From contig SVSH01000001.1 in the NCBI GenBank assembly GCA_015064395.1, forward strand, positions 58,956 to 122,955: DNA of 64,000 nt. Reading direction: 5' to 3'. A model generated the notes under the pieces. It searched no databases. It was not told where the DNA came from and saw nothing but the letters and a program-made list of their open reading frames with translations. This DNA comes from Oscillospiraceae bacterium. Its GTDB lineage: Bacteria; Bacillota; Clostridia; Oscillospirales; CAG-272. Shown here piece after piece: positions 42,424 to 51,785 of the stretch. Both the position numbers and the translations under genes were made by a program. Every line of letters begins with the position of its first letter. Within the stretch, counting starts at the first letter, position 1.

Positions 42424-43458
42424 TCAGGATACTTTCACGGTGACGATGAAGCCGCCTTCATTGTCGCCGGAGATGGTATAGTTGCCGTTTTCGGGGACGG
42501 GGACTTGAGTCTTATCGCCCGTAGCGGCTACGTAATAGATCTGGTAGCTGCTGCCGTCATCGGTGGTGACGTTGAGAGTGCGGTCTCCGAAGGTGTAGCT
42601 CTTGACGTAGGATACGTACTCCTCAAGACACAAATTGTTGGTCTTCATGATATAGGCGTGAACGTAGCCGACGTAACGGAAATAGTTGGTATAATCATCA
42701 ACGCCCGTCTGCGCGACCTTGTCGGCGGGATAACGGACGACGAAGCCGTACTTATAGCAGTTCTGATACAGCCAGGTGTACTTTTCGTTGGTCAAGGGAA
42801 GGGGCGTCGCACCCTTCTGTCCGCGCAGGGCACAGGAAAGTCCCGTATGGCTGTCGCTGTAGCCGGCGGGCGTGGTGCTTCCGCTGGCGGTCTGCTGTTC
42901 GGCGGTTCGGTGAGCGGAGGTCATAACGACCGAGGGGTCACCGAAGGCGGCCAGCAGCTTATCCATCTGACGGTAAGCCGTCTGCTCCATCCAAAGGGAA
43001 GTGCCGGACACCTGCATATATTGGCCATAGGTTTTCGCGGCCATCTGGCTGTCATACACGTTGACGAGATGGATCGAAGGGAAGGGGTAGACGTGCGTAC
43101 GGTTGACCAGAACCAGCTCGCCCTCATGAATGCGGCCGGCATCAAGGGTGATTGTATTCTGCTGGGTGGCGGGCGGATCATCGTCGGGGGTTTGGTCACC
43201 GGGCTGATCCCCCGGCTGATCTCCCGGGAGGGTATCGCCGGGCTGTTCACCGCCGGGCGTGTCGCCCTCGGGGGGCTTATTGCTATTTCCAAGCGAAGAG
43301 ATCGCCGTGATGGACAGCATAATTGCGAAGACGAGAAGCAGAAGCACGAAGGTGACGGCAATGGCCATCAGCGTTTGGTTCTGACGGCGGATGCGCTGGG
43401 TGCGGCGCGCGTCGGGACGGTCGCGGTGAGGCGTCTCGTCGTTGTAGTTGTAGTTCAT
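42424..43458 (-). CDS. VanY/M15-like protein, apparently lacking catalytic residues
   Basis: VanY-like landmarks (SVVMTSAHRT, SHTGLS, YNFRYVG-like, LCLEEYVSYV); N-terminal TM; PGDQ linker. Confidence 0.7.
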   Translation of the reverse strand: MNYNYNDETPHRDRPDARRTQRIRRQNQTLMAIAVTFVLLLLVFAIMLSITAISSLGNSNKPPEGDTPGGEQPGDTLPGDQPGDQPGDQTPDDDPPATQQNTITLDAGRIHEGELVLVNRTHVYPFPSIHLVNVYDSQMAAKTYGQYMQVSGTSLWMEQTAYRQMDKLLAAFGDPSVVMTSAHRTAEQQTASGSTTPAGYSDSHTGLSCALRGQKGATPLPLTNEKYTWLYQNCYKYGFVVRYPADKVAQTGVDDYTNYFRYVGYVHAYIMKTNNLCLEEYVSYVKSYTFGDRTLNVTTDDGSSYQIYYVAATGDKTQVPVPENGNYTISGDNEGGFIVTVKVS

Positions 43459-43559
43459 AGTTTGTACGATCTCCTTTCATTCTATACGTGGAGAAAGGCA
43501 AAGGGAAGCCTTACATGGGCGAATATCGCCAAGAAGTCTTCCCCTTGTTTCATGTTTGA

Positions 43560-45704
43560 TTACTGAGCGTCCTTGATGGAGAAGTCCATTCTGCCCTTCT
43601 TGTCAAGGCCCATATACTTGACCTTGACGGAGGAGCCAACGTCGATGCCGGCGTCGGTCACCTTATTGATGCGGCGGTTGGTGATCTTGGAGATGTGGAC
43701 CATGCCCTCCTTGCCGGGAGCATACTCAACGAAGCAGCCTACGTCCTCGTTGGGCTTATCCTTGCTGGCCAGGATCTTAACGACGGTTGCGTCGTAGACA
43801 GCGCCAACCTCAGGCTCAAAGACGATGGCGTCGATGGCAGCCTTAGCAGCGATTGCCTGGTCACCGTTAACAGCGGCGATGCGGATGGTACCGTCATCCT
43901 CGATGTCGATCTTAGCACCAGTGTCAGCAACGATCTTCTGGATGACCGAGCCGCCCTTACCGATGACCTCGCGGATCTTATCGGGATTGATGTGCATGGT
44001 GGTCATCTTGGGTGCGTATCTAGAGACCTCAGCTCTGGGAGCCTCGATCGCCTTCAGGATCACTTCATCGATGATATAGTCACGGCCGGCGTGGGTCTGC
44101 TCCAGCGCCTGCTTGATGATCTCGGGGGTAAGACCGTCGATCTTGAGGTCCATCTGAATGGAGGTGATACCCTTATGAGTACCGGCAACCTTGAAGTCCA
44201 TGTCGCCGTAGAAGTCCTCAAGACCCTGAATGTCGATCATGGTATCCCAAGAGCCGTCTTCAGCGGTGATCAGACCGCAGGAGATACCGGCAACGGGAGC
44301 CTTGATCGGAACACCGGCATCCATGAGTGCCAGGGTAGAACCGCAAACGGAGCCCTGGGAGGTCGAACCGTTGGAGGAAACGACGTCGGATACCAGGCGG
44401 ATAGCGTAGGGGAATTCCTCGGTAGAGGGAAGTACGGGAACGAGCGAGCGCTCTGCCAGTGCACCGTGACCGATCTCGCGGCGGCCGGGGCTACGGGTGG
44501 GCTTAGCCTCACCGGTGGAGTAGCCGGGCATGTTGTAGTGGTGCATATATCTCTTCTCGGTCTCGTTGTCGATACCGTCGAGCATCTGTGCTTCATCCAG
44601 CGTACCCAAAGTAGCAATGGTCAGAACCTGCGTCTGGCCTCTGGTGAACAGACCCGAGCCGTGGGTGCGGGGCAGAAGGCCTACTTCAGCGGTCAGAGGA
44701 CGGATCTGGTTCATGGCACGGCCGTCGACACGCTTCTTGTCGACCAGCAGCCAGCGGCGAACGATCTTCTTCTGCAGCTTGTAGATCAGCTCCTCCATGA
44801 TGTCGCCGATCTCGGGGTATTCTTCACCGAACTTCTCGACGATCGCATCCATGATGGGAACCATCTTGGCATCGCGAACCGTCTTGTCGTCGGTGTCGAG
44901 AGCTTCCATAATGTCGTTCTCAAAGGCGGCGAAGACCTTGTCGAACATATCGTGGTCCAAATCGCAAGAGGGATATGCGAACTTTTCCTTGCCGATCTCG
45001 TCAACGATGGCATTGATGAACTCGAGAACGCCCTGGTTCTCCTTGTGAGCCAGCATGATGGCCTCGTACATGACGTCATCGGGAACCTCGTTAGCCCCCG
45101 CCTCGATCATAACGACCTTCTTGGTGGAGGAAGCAACGGTCAATTCCAGATCGGAGACCTTGCGCTCAGCCTCGGTGGGGTTGACGATCAGCTTGCCATC
45201 GACAAGACCAATGTGAACACCCGAGATGGGGCCGTTCCACGGAATGTCGGAGATGGCAAGAGCAGCAGAAGCACCGATCATAGCGGCAACCTCAGGCTCG
45301 CAGTCGTGGTCAACGGACATGACGGTCAGCGTAAGAGCGACGTCGTTGCGCAGATCCTTGGGGAACAGGGGACGGATGGGGCGGTCGATGACACGGGAGG
45401 TCAGGACAGCCTTCTCAGAGGGCTTACCCTCTCTCTTGAGATAACCGCCGGGGATCTTACCGGCAGCGTACATTCTTTCCTCAAAGTCGACCGACAGGGG
45501 CAGGAAATCGATGCCGTCGCGGGGCTTTGCAGATGCGGTAGCGCAGCACAGAACGACGGTGTCACCGTAGCGGACCATGATCGAACCGTTTGCAAGACCG
45601 GCAACCTTACCCGTTTCCAGCACCAGGGGACGGCCCGCCAGCGTGTAGCGGAATACCTTGTGGCTCTTGAACTCCATCTTGGAGCTTGTGATAGTAGTAG
45701 ACAT
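43560..45704 (-). CDS. pnp: Polyribonucleotide nucleotidyltransferase (PNPase)
   Basis: GRPLVLETGKVAGLANGSIMVRYGDTVVL, FLPLSVDFEERMYAAGKIPGGYLKREG, KH domain VIGKGGSVIQKI, S1 domain. Confidence 0.97.
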   Translation of the reverse strand: MSTTITSSKMEFKSHKVFRYTLAGRPLVLETGKVAGLANGSIMVRYGDTVVLCCATASAKPRDGIDFLPLSVDFEERMYAAGKIPGGYLKREGKPSEKAVLTSRVIDRPIRPLFPKDLRNDVALTLTVMSVDHDCEPEVAAMIGASAALAISDIPWNGPISGVHIGLVDGKLIVNPTEAERKVSDLELTVASSTKKVVMIEAGANEVPDDVMYEAIMLAHKENQGVLEFINAIVDEIGKEKFAYPSCDLDHDMFDKVFAAFENDIMEALDTDDKTVRDAKMVPIMDAIVEKFGEEYPEIGDIMEELIYKLQKKIVRRWLLVDKKRVDGRAMNQIRPLTAEVGLLPRTHGSGLFTRGQTQVLTIATLGTLDEAQMLDGIDNETEKRYMHHYNMPGYSTGEAKPTRSPGRREIGHGALAERSLVPVLPSTEEFPYAIRLVSDVVSSNGSTSQGSVCGSTLALMDAGVPIKAPVAGISCGLITAEDGSWDTMIDIQGLEDFYGDMDFKVAGTHKGITSIQMDLKIDGLTPEIIKQALEQTHAGRDYIIDEVILKAIEAPRAEVSRYAPKMTTMHINPDKIREVIGKGGSVIQKIVADTGAKIDIEDDGTIRIAAVNGDQAIAAKAAIDAIVFEPEVGAVYDATVVKILASKDKPNEDVGCFVEYAPGKEGMVHISKITNRRINKVTDAGIDVGSSVKVKYMGLDKKGRMDFSIKDAQ

Positions 45705-45844
45705 TTTTTACCTCCGTAAATTTGTTTTATTTTTTACGAGGCACATCACTTTGGTTTAGCAATTATCTTAACGTCTGTCGCACAGGCGCTAAAATAATGG
45801 CTAATCCGTCGCGATATGCTCTCGTTTGTGCCAAAATAACGACA

Positions 45845-45890
45845 CGGAGTGAAGATAGTACGCAAATTGCTCTACGCTATCTCCACTCCG
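45845..45890 (-). other. Hairpin in the rpsO-pnp intergenic region (candidate RNase III-type processing or attenuation element)
   Basis: Minus strand GGAGTGGAGATAGCGTA...TACTATCTTCACTCC long imperfect stem. Confidence 0.55.
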
Positions 45891-45898
45891 CTGTGCAA

Positions 45899-46189
45899 TT
45901 ACTTTCTCAGATTCAGCTTCGCAACGATCGCACGGTAGCGCTCGATGTCAACCTTCTGCAGGTAGCCCAGAAGATTTCTTCTGTGACCGACCATCTTCTG
46001 CAGACCTCTGCGGCTGTGGAAATCCTTGGGATTTGCCTTCAGGTGCTCGGTCAGGTCAGCGATTCTCTTGGTCAGAATTGCGATCTGAACCTCAGGGGAA
46101 CCGGTGTCGCCCTCGTGAGCAGCGTGAGCTGCGATGATGGACTGCTTTACTTCCTTCTGCATTGCCATGATGATATTCACCTTTCTCAT
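45899..46189 (-). CDS. rpsO: 30S ribosomal protein S15
   Basis: [70 protein letters not shown]. Confidence 0.97.
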   Translation of the reverse strand: MRKVNIIMAMQKEVKQSIIAAHAAHEGDTGSPEVQIAILTKRIADLTEHLKANPKDFHSRRGLQKMVGHRRNLLGYLQKVDIERYRAIVAKLNLRK

Positions 46190-46317
46190 TTATTTTTTGA
46201 CAGCGGCTGACACAGCGATCGGTGGGTGAATGCACTGCTTAACGAGCAGTCCTATATCCGAAGACCGAGTCAACGCCATACATAGGGGATTATACCACAA
46301 AACTTTGCGTTTGTAAA
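46190..46317 (-). promoter_or_regulatory. rpsO promoter and ~95-nt leader
   Basis: Minus strand TTTACA (46317-46312) - 17 bp - TATAAT (46294-46289); leader contains ACTGCT-CGTTA-AGCAGT hairpin. Confidence 0.6.
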
Positions 46318-46335
46318 TAGCTTTTCGAATATTTT

Positions 46336-46719
46336 TTAACTTTTTTGCCTTGTTTTTTCCTTGTTTAAGGATAAAAGACGGGGCAGACCGACGGCAATGA
46401 GGAAAAGACCGAACAATTTTGACCCCAGGCCCTCGGGAAGGAACAGTGCCGTGCGCGTGCCCAGATAAGCGGCCGGCAGTCCGGCGATCAAGATCAGGAT
46501 CACGGCAAGCAGATGGATGTGGCGTCGCTTAAGATGGACGATCATGGAGGCGGCAGAGGCAAACAGGAAAAACAAAAGGTTAAATCCCTGTGCCGAGAGC
46601 TGGGGCGTGTTGCGAAACAAAGTCAGATAAAGCACCAAAAGACCGCCGGACCCGATACCCATACCGGCCAGGGCCGCAAACAGAAAGGTGAATATAATAT
46701 CTATCCAAATCATAATCAA
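46336..46719 (-). CDS. TauE/SafE-type membrane transporter half-protein
   Basis: AALAGMGIGSGGLLVLYLTLF, GLPAAYLGTRTAL. Confidence 0.75.
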   Translation of the reverse strand: MIMIWIDIIFTFLFAALAGMGIGSGGLLVLYLTLFRNTPQLSAQGFNLLFFLFASAASMIVHLKRRHIHLLAVILILIAGLPAAYLGTRTALFLPEGLGSKLFGLFLIAVGLPRLLSLNKEKTRQKS

Positions 46720-47147
46720 CTCCGAAGGATCATAAATATGCCCGAGATCAATACAAGAAGGGAAAACAAGGTGCGAACAAAGGGAAGCTTCAGCCGGTCA
46801 AGCAGCCACCCGCCCACAACACCGCCCAAAAGGGAGGGAAGGATCAAGGGAGAAAAGGCGCTAAGGCTCAATCTGCCGGCCGCGGCGTATTGCGTGGCTG
46901 AAAACAGGGAGAGCGGTAAGGTGACAGCAAGGGCGTTGGCAAAGACGTCGCGGCTGTCTGTCGGGTAATTCACTCGCCCCGGTATATGCGGAAATCGCTT
47001 TTTTGCATATCTCAGCAGATAAATGAGAACGATGCCGCCGCCTGCCCCCAAAAGCCCGTTGATAAAGCCGGTAAGAGCACCGATGACAAGAAAAAAAGCC
47101 ATGCTTAAAAGGGAATAACGATCTCGAGCAGCCCAAGACGTCGACAT
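46716..47147 (-). CDS. TauE/SafE-type membrane transporter half-protein
   Basis: LTGFINGLLGAGGGIVLIYLL, ANALAVTLPLSLFSATQYA, GGVVGGWLLDRL; 4-bp overlap with its partner. Confidence 0.78.
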   Translation of the reverse strand: MSTSWAARDRYSLLSMAFFLVIGALTGFINGLLGAGGGIVLIYLLRYAKKRFPHIPGRVNYPTDSRDVFANALAVTLPLSLFSATQYAAAGRLSLSAFSPLILPSLLGGVVGGWLLDRLKLPFVRTLFSLLVLISGIFMILRS

Positions 47148-47413
47148 ATCAACACCTCCTATGACAATTTGTGCGCATTTTTGCGCCCCAAGCATAAAAA
47201 AATCACAAAAATCCGATCACAGCTCTTGCAAATGCGAGCAAGAAATGGTATACTATATAAAATAGGGATAACTATATGTTGTGTAATGCGCGGCTGACAA
47301 CACAGCCTTATTGTGGACGGTCGTAAGGGTTCTCATGACACGTCACAGAATTTTTTCAGTGGAAATTGATGGTGCTTGACACCGGGACATAAAAGATCGG
47401 AGGATGGGATAAA

Positions 47414-50400
47414 TTGAGCAAGAAAAACAAAAAAAGCTGGTTTGAGATGCTGTGCACGATGGATACGTCGGACACGTCGGAGCGCCGGTCATCCGGTAAG
47501 GGCGACCGCGTCCGCATGAGCAGCCGTGCCGCCGGCCCGTACGGACAGGATGAGGACATCCCGCCCTTTGATGCAACAACCCCCGAGCCCATCGGAGATC
47601 ATATTTTCGATGAAGTAGAGGGCAAGGGAGAAACCGGCAAGAAGAAAACGTCGACCACCTCGCGTAAATCGTCCGGTACGACCACCTCGTCGCGCAATAC
47701 GACCAATACCACCCGCCGCCCTGCCGGCACAGGTCGGGGCTCGTCGGCTGTCAACACGTCGAAAAAAAGCAGCTCCTCTCGCAAAAAGCAAGACGAAAAG
47801 GCACCGCCTGCGGACATTGCCTATCGGGCACAGCCCTACATCGTGCTGTTTCTTGGCGCGCTGTTGGCCATTATGCTGTTTTTGTCGCTGGTGATGAGCG
47901 AGGGCACGTTTGCCTTTACGACCGAAACCCACCCCTTCCGTTGGGTAGGGTACCACGTGGAAAGAATTCTGTTTGGCTTGATCGGATATGGAGCCTTTGT
48001 TCTGCCCCTTATGATGGTCTATCTTTCCATTTGCCGTATTCGTGGAGGCAAAACATACCGTGCGCAGGGGCGTGGTGCTTATGCGACGGTGATCGTCCTT
48101 TTGTTGCCGACCATCATCCATACTTGCATGGTGGGCGCGGCAAGTGCAGAGGGACAGCTTGATACGTTGAATTTGAAAGCCCTTTATGCCCTTGGCGCGG
48201 ACAAGCTGGGTGGCGGCGTTGTGCCGGGACTGCTCGGAACGCTGGCTCATCGCGGCATCGGTGTCGTAGCGACCTTGCTGATCGGCATCGTCGGCATGAT
48301 CGTTTTCACCATGCTGCTGCTTCGCCTCTCGCCCGCCAAGATCAAGCATATGTTGTGTGCCTGGACCGAGGCGCGTCAGGAGCGTCTTGACCGTGAGGCT
48401 TATGCCAAGGAGCAGGCAAAAAAGGCGCAGGAAAAGCAGGAAGCGGCTTTTTCCAAGTCTTCTGCTAAACGTCAAATGGTGGAGGATGAAGACGAAGACG
48501 ATCTTGTCCTCCCCGCCCGTGGCCGTACGGCTCGCCGTGAGCGTGACCTGGCCATGCGCGAGGCAGAGCGCTCCGACCGTCGGGAGCATCCGGTGGATCA
48601 GCCCTCTCGCCGCCGTGCGCAAGCACAAGATGCGGAGGAGGAGAGCCAGCTTTACCTGGATCCCACCAGCGCCCTTTTGTCCCAAAACAGCAGACGCAAG
48701 AAAAAGCAGCAAGAGCCGGTGGCAGATCCTGACACCGTGTTCCCAGACGAGACTCCCGTTGTGAGCGAGCCGCTGGAATTTGTCAGCGAGCTCTCGCGTG
48801 AGGAGATCGACGAGATGGAGCGTATTTTTGCGCAAAAGAACAATTCGATCGCTTCAACGCTTCCCCCCGAATACGAGTCGGAGGAAGTGTCAGAGCCTAT
48901 GATCTCCTATCCCGACCGCGCCGAGATCGTGCTCTCGGATGACTCCCCCTTGCCGGTTGAGCCTGCCGATGTCGAGCAGGCACTGGAGGAAACGCAGGAT
49001 TATCAGGGAGGATTTGATTATTCCATGTCCTCACAGGAGGACGAGGGCGGTGAGACGGTCGAGACCGTCGGTGGCGTCGAAATTCGCGTGGAGCGGCTGT
49101 CCCGGGAGGAACGCGAGCGCGGCGAGAAGATCGCCGAGCCGGACGATGAGCCGGAATATCAGCCTCGCCCCTACACCTATCCCAAGGTAGAATTGCTCAA
49201 CGAGCCTAAGCCTCATAATGCCCTGAAGGATCAGGAGATCCGTGCCAAGATGCAAAAGCTCAATGCCACACTGACCAATTTCAAGGTGCGCGTTGACGGC
49301 ATTTCCTACGTCTGCGGCCCTGCCGTTACCCGCTACGAGGTGCGTCCCGCACCCGGTGTTCGTGTTCGCTCGATCGCCAACCTGGCGGATGATATCGCCA
49401 TGAGCCTGGCCGCCAAGAGCATTCGTATCGAGGCTCCCATCCCGGGCAAGGAGGCCGTGGGTATCGAGGTTCCCAACACCACTCGCGAGACTGTTTTCTT
49501 GCGCCGCCTGATCGATTCGGACGACTTCCGCAACCGCCCCAGCAAGCTGACGGCATGCCTTGGCGAGGACGTTGCGGGCAATCCCATTTTGTTTGATATT
49601 GTCAAGATGCCTCACCTGTTGGTGGCAGGTACGACGGGCTCGGGTAAGTCGGTGTGTATCAACGATTTCATTATGAGCCTGGTCTACAAGTCCACCCCGC
49701 AGGAGGTTAAGATCATTTTGATCGACCCCAAGCAGGTCGAGTTTACCGTCTACAAGGATCTGCCTCACCTGATGGCTCCCATCGTGTGCGACCCCAAGCG
49801 AGCGGCGGCGGTTTTGAACCTTGCCGTCCTGGAAATGGAAAAGCGCTTCCAGGCCATCCGTGACGTGCAGGCGCGTAACATTGAGGGTTATAATGCTGCA
49901 ACGGCCAACGATCGCTACGAGCATCCCTATATGCCGCATATCGTCATCATCATCGACGAGCTGGCAGATTTGATGATGCAGGCCAAGGACGAAGTCGAGA
50001 ATTCGATCGTTCGTCTGGCGCAAAAGGCAAGAGCGGCCGGTATGCACCTGATCATCGGTACCCAGCGTCCCTCCGTTGACGTTATCACCGGTCTGATCAA
50101 GGCCAACGTCCCCTCGCGTATTGCTTGTACCGTCGTGTCGCAGGTCGACTCGCGTACCATTCTGGATATGGCGGGTGCAGAGAAGCTGCTTGGTATGGGT
50201 GATATGCTGTACGCGCCCGTCGGCAGTCCCAAGCCCTTGCGTGTGCAGGGTGCCTTCGTCAGCGATGGCGAGGTCGAGCGTATCGTCGAATTTATCAAGC
50301 GTAACAACGATCCTGTCCGCTACGATCAGGAATTCCTGGACAACATCGACCGCGAGGCGGCCATGATCGGCACCAAGCGTCAGCCCGGCACCATGGACGA

Positions 50401-50653
50401 CGAGGACGACGGCGAGAGCCCCGACGGCATGGATCCCAAATTCTACGAGGCCTTGCGCATTGCGCTGGATAACAAGCGCATCTCCACCTCGCTCCTTCAG
50501 CGTATGCTGTCCATCGGCTATGGACGCGCGGCAAAGATCATCGATCAGATGGAGCGCATGGGCTTTGTCGGTCCCGCTGTGGGCAACAAGCCGCGTGAGA
50601 TCCGCATCACCGAGCAGGGCTATGCCGAGCTGATGATGAACAAGGATCAGTAA
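47414..50653 (+). CDS. ftsK: DNA translocase FtsK/SpoIIIE (TTG start)
   Basis: HLLVAGTTGSGKSVCINDFIMSL, LIDPKQVEFTVYKDLPHL, HLIIGTQRPSVDVITGLIKANVPSRIAC, C-terminal gamma-type winged helix. Confidence 0.96.
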   Translation: MSKKNKKSWFEMLCTMDTSDTSERRSSGKGDRVRMSSRAAGPYGQDEDIPPFDATTPEPIGDHIFDEVEGKGETGKKKTSTTSRKSSGTTTSSRNTTNTTRRPAGTGRGSSAVNTSKKSSSSRKKQDEKAPPADIAYRAQPYIVLFLGALLAIMLFLSLVMSEGTFAFTTETHPFRWVGYHVERILFGLIGYGAFVLPLMMVYLSICRIRGGKTYRAQGRGAYATVIVLLLPTIIHTCMVGAASAEGQLDTLNLKALYALGADKLGGGVVPGLLGTLAHRGIGVVATLLIGIVGMIVFTMLLLRLSPAKIKHMLCAWTEARQERLDREAYAKEQAKKAQEKQEAAFSKSSAKRQMVEDEDEDDLVLPARGRTARRERDLAMREAERSDRREHPVDQPSRRRAQAQDAEEESQLYLDPTSALLSQNSRRKKKQQEPVADPDTVFPDETPVVSEPLEFVSELSREEIDEMERIFAQKNNSIASTLPPEYESEEVSEPMISYPDRAEIVLSDDSPLPVEPADVEQALEETQDYQGGFDYSMSSQEDEGGETVETVGGVEIRVERLSREERERGEKIAEPDDEPEYQPRPYTYPKVELLNEPKPHNALKDQEIRAKMQKLNATLTNFKVRVDGISYVCGPAVTRYEVRPAPGVRVRSIANLADDIAMSLAAKSIRIEAPIPGKEAVGIEVPNTTRETVFLRRLIDSDDFRNRPSKLTACLGEDVAGNPILFDIVKMPHLLVAGTTGSGKSVCINDFIMSLVYKSTPQEVKIILIDPKQVEFTVYKDLPHLMAPIVCDPKRAAAVLNLAVLEMEKRFQAIRDVQARNIEGYNAATANDRYEHPYMPHIVIIIDELADLMMQAKDEVENSIVRLAQKARAAGMHLIIGTQRPSVDVITGLIKANVPSRIACTVVSQVDSRTILDMAGAEKLLGMGDMLYAPVGSPKPLRVQGAFVSDGEVERIVEFIKRNNDPVRYDQEFLDNIDREAAMIGTKRQPGTMDDEDDGESPDGMDPKFYEALRIALDNKRISTSLLQRMLSIGYGRAAKIIDQMERMGFVGPAVGNKPREIRITEQGYAELMMNKDQ

Positions 50654-50712
50654 GAATACAACAAAAGAGGAAGCCTTCTTGCGAGGGCTTCCTTTTTTTG
50701 TCTTATGCAAAA

Positions 50713-51522
50713 TTATTTGTTGTCGATCATATGAACGTCGAGCTGAGGGAAGGGGACTTCCAAGCCGTTTTCGGTAAAGGCCTCAAGCACACGCTCGTTG
50801 AGATCAAAGTAGGTGTCCCAGTAATCTGCCTGGTTGACCCAGACGCGGGTGACAAAGTTGAGTGAGCTTGCTCCGTGCTCGGTCAGGCGGATGGTCACGC
50901 CCTTATCCATGAGAATGTTGGGCTGCGTCTCGACAACGCCCATGATGACGTCCTTGACCTTCTGAATGGAAGAACCGTAAGCGACAGAGAAGACAAAGTC
51001 AACGCGGCGCTCGGGGTTCTGGCTGTAGTTGGTGATGGTTGCCGAGGAGACGGTGGCGTTAGGAATGACGACGATCTTATTGTCGGGGGTCGTCAGGTGA
51101 GTGTTGGTGATGGTGATGTCCTTAACGACACCTGTCGTGCCACCGATGTCAACGAAGTCACCCTCCTCAAAGGGCTTGGTAGCGACGAGGATCAGACCGC
51201 CCGCAAAGTTGGACAGCGAATTCTGCAGAGCAAGAGAAGCGGCCAAAGAGAAAGCGGTGAGAATGGCAACGAGGCTAGTGGTAGGAACGCCCAGCAGTGT
51301 CAGAAGCGCGATCAGATAGATCAGATAGAGTGCGATCTTGACGACCATGGTGACAAAGCCGCCTGCGACCGACGAAACCTTGGGGGAACGCTTGAGCGCT
51401 CTGCCGACGATGGCGGCAAGAATTTTGATGACGATCCAGCCAAGGATCAGGACGGCTAAAAACGTAATGATCTGAGTGTCGTGAGCAAAGTAGAACTCTT
51501 TGATTCTTTCCCAGAATTGCAT
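50713..51522 (-). CDS. mscS: Small-conductance mechanosensitive channel (MscS family)
   Basis: SLALQNSLSNFAGGLILVATKPFEEGDFVDIGGTTGVVKDITITNTHLTTPDNKIVVIPNA. Confidence 0.95.
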   Translation of the reverse strand: MQFWERIKEFYFAHDTQIITFLAVLILGWIVIKILAAIVGRALKRSPKVSSVAGGFVTMVVKIALYLIYLIALLTLLGVPTTSLVAILTAFSLAASLALQNSLSNFAGGLILVATKPFEEGDFVDIGGTTGVVKDITITNTHLTTPDNKIVVIPNATVSSATITNYSQNPERRVDFVFSVAYGSSIQKVKDVIMGVVETQPNILMDKGVTIRLTEHGASSLNFVTRVWVNQADYWDTYFDLNERVLEAFTENGLEVPFPQLDVHMIDNK

Positions 51523-51575
51523 AAGGGACCCTCCTTGAAGTTTATTGTGGCAAGCATATATTTGCTTCGAGGTAA

Positions 51576-51604
51576 AGTATATCACAAAAGCATTTCAATG
51601 TCAA
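51576..51604 (-). promoter_or_regulatory. SigmaA promoter of mscS
   Basis: Minus strand TTGACA - 17 bp - TATACT. Confidence 0.8.
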
Positions 51605-51785
51605 CAAAAAACGGAGCAGTTTTGAAAAAGGTAAAGGTCACAAGGCAAATGAAAAAACACGCAGGCGCGGGTACTATGCTTGGAAAAAAGAAAAATATTT
51701 TGCGAAAAAAAGTATTTTCGGGCATCTTTGCGTATCTTAAGGAATGAATTTGACAGAAAATCATGTCGGACGGAGGTGTTTTGAT

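Noticed and set aside
41890-43566. 558-aa plus-strand ORF across the DHHW/VanY-like region
   Set aside because: Spans two minus-strand genes and the intergenic region between them, with no domain signature.
43695-45719. 674-aa plus-strand ORF opposite pnp
   Set aside because: Mirror of PNPase codons. It has no independent start signals.
51601-51747. Possible small basic protein upstream of dgt (MSTKNGAVLKKVKVTRQ...)
   Set aside because: Overlaps the mscS promoter region, lacks a clear SD, and is probably intergenic.
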